DNA from: Mytilus californianus
Taxonomy: Eukaryota; Mollusca; Bivalvia; Mytilida; Mytilidae
Reading direction: 5' to 3'
Length of the DNA: 64,000 bases
NCBI RefSeq assembly: GCF_021869535.1
Contig: NW_026262679.1
Coordinates: 86,115,143 to 86,179,142, forward strand
A program made the translations under genes and the position numbers. A model generated the notes under the pieces. That model saw only the letters and a list, made by a program, of their open reading frames with translations, did not search any database and was not told the DNA's origin. Below are positions 58,420 to 64,000 of this stretch, one piece after another; position 1 is the first letter of the stretch, and every line of letters starts with the position of its first letter.

Positions 58420-58955
58420 TAATATATCCTTTGTCAATATGAGATGACGACCACGATAACAATATTTTATCATTTAAATGTCAAATTTGCATCCCTTGTT
58501 TCTTGTTAGCAACTGAACAGTTGTAAATTATTAATACCAAAGAGATCCCCATACAGAAATAAATATAGACGAATATTTACTATAAGTCTATATTTAAATT
58601 ATTGGTAATACTCGGTCAAATAAGGCATTTTAGCAAAAAATTACCAGTGGACATGCTAGCGCCGACATTAAATAAAATTGAGAATGGAAATGGGGAATGT
58701 TTCAAAGAGATAACAACCCGACCAATGAGCAGAAAACAGCCGAATTAAACCCCGTTTTAGCGCTGAATTAAACCGTTCAACTGTACGCTACGGTATTATA
58801 TATTTTTAAGTAACGAATGGCGGAATACACCCAGATTGAGAGGTAAAAATATAATAATAATCTCTACCCTCTCTCACGACAGCAAATCTCTTTTTCTGAT
58901 AAAGGATTAATACTGTTTATTGATTTAGTTCCATTACTCTTTTTGACACGAACAA
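58420..58955. other. AT-rich stretch
   Basis: Only a short phrase, GGGGAATGTTTCAAAGAGAT followed by AACAACCCGACCAATGAGC (about 58692-58730), recalls a known mussel repeat. No gene seen. Confidence 0.4.
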
Positions 58956-58959
58956 ATAA

Positions 58960-59330
58960 CAATGGCAGTCATTTTAATGGCCGATCATAATTTCATAAAT
59001 GGATCTCTAATGTGGTATTTGCCATTTAACTATTTACTACTTTTGGTAGCAATCGGTCTATTGCAGCTTCCTTTGGCTTGTCTGCGCGGGATATATAAAT
59101 ACGCAGCCATGTCCGATCTGAATAGGTGTGTTAAATCCGATTTCTGATTGAGGGGGAAGTGCTACGGTCTCTGCATGTTAAAGAACACTTTTTTGTGGGG
59201 TCCGACAGTGGCCAATGCCAAGACAAAACATTTTTTCCTATCCAACACGCCATCATTTTCTAGTGGCGATATACATTAGCCCGGCCTGCTTCCCGGTCGA
59301 TCTACTTTGCAAATCCTACATTTGTTCTCG
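58960..59330 (+). repeat. Probable dispersed repeat (single copy here)
   Basis: TTGCAGCTTCCTTTGGCTTG, GAAGTGCTACGGTCTCTGCA, TGTTAAAGAACAC and CCTGCTTCCCGGTCGATCTA are phrases I associate with a widespread mollusc repeat. No second copy lies in the window, so this rests on memory of the family. The 61-codon open frame at 58962-59147 is not supported as a gene. Confidence 0.4.
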
Positions 59331-59414
59331 TCCTGAAAATGAAATAAACATTTGCCAATAGACGTTGAGCAAGCAACAATCAATCGTTACATATGTTAAC
59401 AAATAAAAGATAAA

Positions 59415-59567
59415 AGAGAGGTGAAAGAGAACAAAGGGATATTCAAACTCATAAGAAGAAAAATAAACTGTCAATACCATGGCAAAAAACGAAAAACGAC
59501 CAACAGTAAACAAAACACTACATAGAAAACTAAAGACTGAGCAACACGAACCCTAACAAAAACCGGT
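59415..59567 (-). repeat. Family E dispersed repeat
   Basis: ATTCAAACTCATAAGAAGAA, AACTGTCAATACCATGGCAA and GACTGAGCAACACGAACCCT match family E in reverse. Confidence 0.82.
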
Positions 59568-59569
59568 AT

Positions 59570-60950
59570 TCATAATTTGACAAAGATAAATACATGTGAA
59601 TGATATTATGCATTTATATTATGGAGACATAAACTGGAAAAAAAAGAAATAGAATGCATCAACGTGAATTCGTAAATGGGATCATAGTAATCCGATTTTC
59701 ATAGGAATTAACACAAATGTAAGGCAATCACTGCTAGTATCAATATTTGTTGCAAAAACTTTGTAGTATTTTATAAGATTCGAACACAGGTCAATACTAT
59801 AGCGCTGCTTACGTTAAAGCACTGTGCATGCATACAAAAGCTATGGAATGCGATGTTGTTAAATGCAAAGCCTGTATAAAATTAAAACAAATATACCGCT
59901 CAGTTTGAAATATATACTATAACCGTCAATTTTCTAGAGCTTAAAGTTGATTGAGGACTAGAATAGACAACATTTGTACTTTATTTTAAACAATCAGTCA
60001 AACATTTCAGTTGGAAAACCAATCTGATTAAAATAAAGGTCCTGTGTCTACGCTTGCTTATAATTATCTGCCAACACTCCGTTTTACTTTCTGTTCTGTA
60101 ATTATTACATCTGTCAATGAAAATTCAACCATCAATTTTTGGAAGGTGTGTACTAATCCGACAAAACCCGAGAATCCCGAAAGGTTTTTAAAAAAGAAAG
60201 TAGAATGGAGCGTTTTCAGATCCTCGTTAGCAAAGCTTGAACTCGCAGGATCTGTATTTTAATCAGATTGTTGAAAACATAAATTGATAAAACCGGTTGA
60301 AGAAGAATGTCAGGCGTTATCATTATTATTCTCTCAGTCATCAGAAATCGTAGAACAATGACAAAAGATTCTAAAAATATTAGTTACTGGTTTATTAATC
60401 ATGAAAATAGTAATTTTTGTGTAACAAACATAGCTTGTTTTTGTATTGCACAGTGCTTAAGTGTAGGCTTTGAATCATTTATACTTCATTGTAACTAGGA
60501 TTAATTAATCCCCTGATTCTCTTGTTTCTTCACAGCTCTTTCATTGATGGGACAGTGACACGTTTTATTGTAGTGAAAATGAGTTGGCAGAAGTGACGAG
60601 AAAACCTTTCGAGAAACAAAAAAATGCATCTATTACATAACTAAATATCCAGTTATCGCGATGGATGATATATAAAATTAATGAAAATATTGCTGCAGAT
60701 TTGGTAAAATCTCTAATGACAAGTTTAAACTTCATATCAGAAACAATCTGATTGCAATCGGATCTTTCATTTTGCTCCGTTACATTTGTTTGTCACTCAT
60801 GTGAGATCTGAAGACATCCTATAAGGGGTCATGATCAGTGAAGTTTTAGCATCAAATTGTCAAATCTTTCTTTCCACAAATTTTATTTTTTTATATATTG
60901 ACAAAAGTATTGTCGGATAAATTACGAAATACTAATAGATTCAGTAGAGA
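59570..60950. other. Unassigned stretch
   Basis: Open frames at 60044-60262 and 60307-60498 (72 and 63 codons) have no recognisable motif. No RNA gene or repeat is supported. Confidence 0.35.
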
Positions 60951-60969
60951 ATTGTGTCCGACATTGGGC

Positions 60970-61600
60970 TAAACCCGAAGAAGCCTTCCTCCATGACAAA
61001 TACGTTGTTTTCTCCGTAGATAAAGCTCCAAACAACATAGATTTTGAGAGTTAATTTCATTACACCAACTGCTCGATAACGGAAAAAGTTATTTACATTT
61101 CATTTGGAAACAACAACGACACTTACCAAAAAAGAAGTCCTGAATAATCACAGGTTTGTTCGATTTATCTTTGGTATTTCAACCAAAGATGAAGAACTGG
61201 ATCTCCCTTCCCTTTATTGGATAGCTAAATTAAAATAATTGTCCTTACAATCAACGTTATATTACTGGGTCTTCCGAGTGCTCCAAGGAATCTCTTTCTA
61301 AACACCAATAATTTCATCAGGAATCAAAGCTCAACAATAGAGTTAAAAATTGGGAAACAAAGTTCTCTAGAGGCGGTCTAAATTAGATGGCAATACTTCA
61401 TTCCAAAAATCCGTTACAGTACATACAAATCTCGAGTGTTTTGCAATAGCATTAAAACATTTGACTTATCATACTTTGTAAAAATAACCACTCTAAATTA
61501 AACAAAAACTACTCTGGAACTGACGTATTCAAGATGCTGGATTTCTCGATTGACAACTTATTTTGTTCGTTTGGATGACGTGTCTTTCAGATTTGTTACC
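60970..61600 (+). pseudogene. Penelope-like reverse transcriptase fossil
   Basis: Broken frames still show a recognisable order: EAFLHDKYVVFSVDKAPNNI (60979-61038), then EELDLPSLYWIAKL (61192-61233), matching the conserved '...LPSLYWIPKLHK' region, then CNSIKTFDLS (61444-61473). Multiple stops and frameshifts and a loss of the segment before the catalytic Asp residues make it a fossil. These blocks are those of a Penelope-like element RT common in mussels and other bivalves, as I recall it. No GIY-YIG domain is seen. Confidence 0.65.
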
Positions 61601-61639
61601 CGACTACGATAGTAGAGGGGCATGATGTTTACTAGTATG

Positions 61640-62000
61640 TGCGTCATGTATCAGGTTAAAAGTTTTTGTTGAGGATGTTTTCCACGAAGGTGTGGTCACA
61701 TCAACTTGACATTTGGTACTCATAATTAATATGATGTGAACTTTGAAATAATATGCCAAATTAGAGTTTTGACCCCGATTACACGGTTCCTTGAACATAG
61801 AGATATGATCTTGGGAAATAAGTACATTCTCCGAATCAAGTTTTTTCTTCAGGTAGTCACATCATCTTGAAATTTAGTACACGTGTCATTGTGAGGGGAT
61901 ATTTTTTAAATATCATGTTACAAATTCCGATTCTGGCGTGATTTCCTATGCTTTGGATTTTGTCAAGTATCCTTAACCTACACGGTTCTAATCAAGGGAT
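61640..62000 (+). repeat. Two diverged ~160-bp tandem units
   Basis: CACATCAACTTGACATTTGG starts at 61698 and CACATCATCTTGAAATTTAG at 61858. Each is followed by GGTAC/AGTAC and later by ACACGGTTCCTTGAACATAG / ACACGGTTCTAATCAAGGG. It resembles a tandem repeat that is frequent in bivalve genomes. The minus-strand open frame here is an artefact. Confidence 0.6.
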
Positions 62001-62004
62001 CTTA

Positions 62005-63785
62005 AATTACATACTTTTTTGTGAAATATCTAATTCGGCAAATTCATGTTTAACGATATTACATGTCAGCTGAAATAGTTAAATTTGTAACGCAGTTTGA
62101 CTTGATTTTTTTTATTTTAAATTTAGTTGATGTACATGTAGCACATTAAATATTTCTAGAGTGAACGAGTTTAATCATTTAAACCGAATTTTGCTTCAAA
62201 TTGCTAAAACGATTTTAGTAAGACCTATGCAAAATTAATGTTATCTTTTGTGAAAGATTACAAAGTTGCTGACTGGCTGTTAGAGGAAATTATTGGCCCG
62301 GACTTCCTTGTCAAATTATTCTTGCCTGAAAACTAGTAACCACTAGAGATTTATACTTGATTACCTTATTTCTAGGAATTCCATGTTACTTAACATCAAG
62401 TATGAAAAATCCATTAAATTATATTTACGAGTGAATAAATATGGCTCTTAACGACGAAACATCTACTAGCAATGTGACAGGAAAAATTAGGGAATCGAAT
62501 AATGTCTCAAAAGGCATGAATCATAATAAATAAAGGATGGTTTAAGCGTTATTGAAAAATCATATATAGTCAATAACAAAAAAAAATCCATAGAACAAAA
62601 CAAACAAAAAGGTTGAAACTATTATCATTCCTGGAGACTAAGCCCATTCGATAGGAATAAAATGTTACAGTGGCATATACATTTGCTACTAGAATGTAAA
62701 AAGTTCTGCGCAACTAAGCTGAAACATATTTTGTTTTAAGAATATGTAGAGGTCATTACGTTAATCGGAGTTTTGCCTGTATGCATCAATTAACTTTTAT
62801 CCACAGGAGAGACAAGCATTCCTCTACGATCGAGTTGTGTCCCTTCAATGACACTTTTATGAGCCGTAGTTTGTGGTAAAGAACGAAAATATCCTACTGA
62901 TATTTCAGTGATCTCTTACGTTTTAATAAATGATCAAGACTTATCTATTGATACCCCCAAGGACTTACCACTGTGGCAGGATTTGGATTTAATATGAACA
63001 GCAGAACCTGTTCAGTTTTCTCTCTATTTGAATATGTCTTATTTATAAAATAAATCATACACTAATTTTAACGATAAAAAAGTTTATTTCCCCTTCCCGA
63101 TAGTTAGTTTTCCATAAAATTGAAAATGTCAATAAAGCAATCAAACAATTTTTGTTGACAATCGTTCATGTAGCCACTATCAACCATAAGAGTTTTTTTT
63201 TATTTTTATTTCCTGTTACGATTTTTAAAAGCATTCGACAGCAAAACACATCGTTATGTTTATTCCAGTCTAATTATTTTAATAGCTTACACTGCGGGTC
63301 ACCCGAGTTTTTGTTTAGGTCATGTGTTAACCGTCTTTTCTTATTGCCCCTTTTGTTACTTTTTTTTTCTTATTTTTTTCTTTTTTTTTTTTACTTTCTT
63401 TTTAAAAATCTTACTCAGCTTAATTGTATTCTCAAAGAAGCTTATATATGCATTCATCTAACATTAACATGTTAGTATACTTCATGTGTATATCAAATAT
63501 TTTGGGCTTGACGTTAATCACTAAAAATCCTTTCGTACAGGAAGGGGTAAATGTTTAACTTAAGCTAAATCATACATCATTTAAATATATCTGATATTTT
63601 GCGATTATTCAACGGCTAGGGATAAATATTTTAGCAATCTTTTTTAACTGTTTAAATTCCAAATAAATTCATGTTAAGTGTAAATTGTTATTCATTATTG
63701 ATAAAAACAATTAGCAAAAATTAAAATATTTACCTGTTTTAAAGTTGTAAAAATAATGCTAGCTCTACCACCTACTTCCATATCA
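62005..63785. other. AT-rich stretch, ends in a T-rich tract
   Basis: No gene seen. Long oligo-T runs at about 63192-63200 and 63360-63395. The 107-codon open frame at 63152-63475 reads through the T-tract (Phe/Leu/Ser-rich), starts at TTG and is rejected. Confidence 0.4.
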
Positions 63786-63788
63786 TGT

Positions 63789-63993
63789 TTCAAAGAGAGG
63801 CGAAATATATCAAGAGCTATTCAAACTCATAAGTCGAAAATAAACTGACAATGCTATCATATTGGCAGAAAACGGGGAAAACGACCAAAAGACAAACAAT
63901 AGTATACAGAACACAACATAGATAACTAATGACTGAGCAACACAACCCCCCCCCCCCAAAAAAAAAAAAACGGGGGTGATCTCAGGTGTCCTT
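63789..63993 (-). repeat. Family E dispersed repeat with a C14A13 tract
   Basis: ATTCAAACTCATAAGTCGAA, AACTGACAATGCTATCATAT and ATGACTGAGCAACACAACCC, then a long C run followed by a long A run (about 63946-63970), then GGGGGTGATCTCAGGTGTCC. In other copies the same place reads only CCCCACCAAAAACTGGGGTG, so the homopolymers grew here. Confidence 0.85.
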
Positions 63994-64000
63994 TAAGTGC

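Noticed and set aside
63152-63475. 107-codon frame with a long hydrophobic stretch resembling a membrane protein
   Set aside because: It has no ATG start and reads through oligo-T runs that code for Phe/Leu/Ser by composition.

Overview
The window reads as intergenic or intronic DNA from a marine bivalve, most likely a mussel of the genus Mytilus. It is AT-rich, has no operon-like gene packing, and is filled with dispersed repeats that I recognise from mussel sequence. Examples are the 'ACGCGCGTTTCGTCTAC / ACTCATCAGTGACGC' family, the 'CACCGTACGGCCTTCAACA' family, and the 'GAGGCTCT...CTTCGGGCC' elements with internal minisatellites. The species call is inference from recalled repeat families. 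I found no intact host protein gene, no functional tRNA or rRNA gene and no CRISPR array. The recognisable coding sequence all belongs to retroelements, and nearly all of it is broken.

Layout. 0-1.3 kb: 3' half of a non-LTR retrotransposon reverse transcriptase (RT) with a 193-bp repeat (here 'family E') inserted in its reading frame. 1.3-13.4 kb: mostly unique AT-rich DNA with copies of families C, D and F, a 167-bp tandem array (5.2-5.9 kb), a 159-bp MITE candidate and a 50-bp foldback. 13.4-25.7 kb: paired dispersed repeats, degenerate minisatellites rich in 'TGTTCTA', a tRNA-derived SINE (18.0-18.4 kb, minus) and a minisatellite-cored element (24.85-25.66 kb). 25.7-34.4 kb: sparse region with a second non-LTR element (29.85-30.85 kb, minus) and a 129-bp MITE with a 5-bp target duplication. 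34.41-37.14 kb: a hAT-like transposon, identified by its termini and an imperfect 8-bp target duplication, carrying a nested minisatellite-cored element with seven ~166-bp monomers and a nested family D copy. 37.1-42.7 kb: a MITE, a truncated SINE and otherwise little.

42.86-49.1 kb: a degraded tyrosine-recombinase (YR) retrotransposon of the Ngaro/DIRS type. It has gag, RT with YLDD, RNase H, a tyrosine recombinase with its HxxR and Tyr, and a decayed SGNH-hydrolase-like ORF. Its repeated ends fit the A1...B1-A2-B2 split direct repeat pattern. 48.4-55.6 kb: three and a bit copies of that A-B terminal unit, all in the same orientation. At their (TA)n junctions sit other modules: single and multimeric ~539-bp repeats, a perfect 130-bp inverted repeat, and 440-bp tandem monomers each carrying a tRNA-Leu-like sequence. 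Both tandem arrays flip orientation in the middle. 57.28-58.41 kb: an inverted-repeat transposon whose ends are built of an iterated ~20-bp motif. 61 kb: a Penelope-like RT fossil. 59-64 kb: more dispersed repeats.

The genes do not act together as a host pathway. The window records successive insertions: elements inside elements, repeated use of TA tracts, and the same short family E repeat landing in two separate retroelement ORFs. The most interesting parts are the modular TA-bounded block at 48.4-55.6 kb and the iterated-motif transposon at 57.3-58.4 kb.
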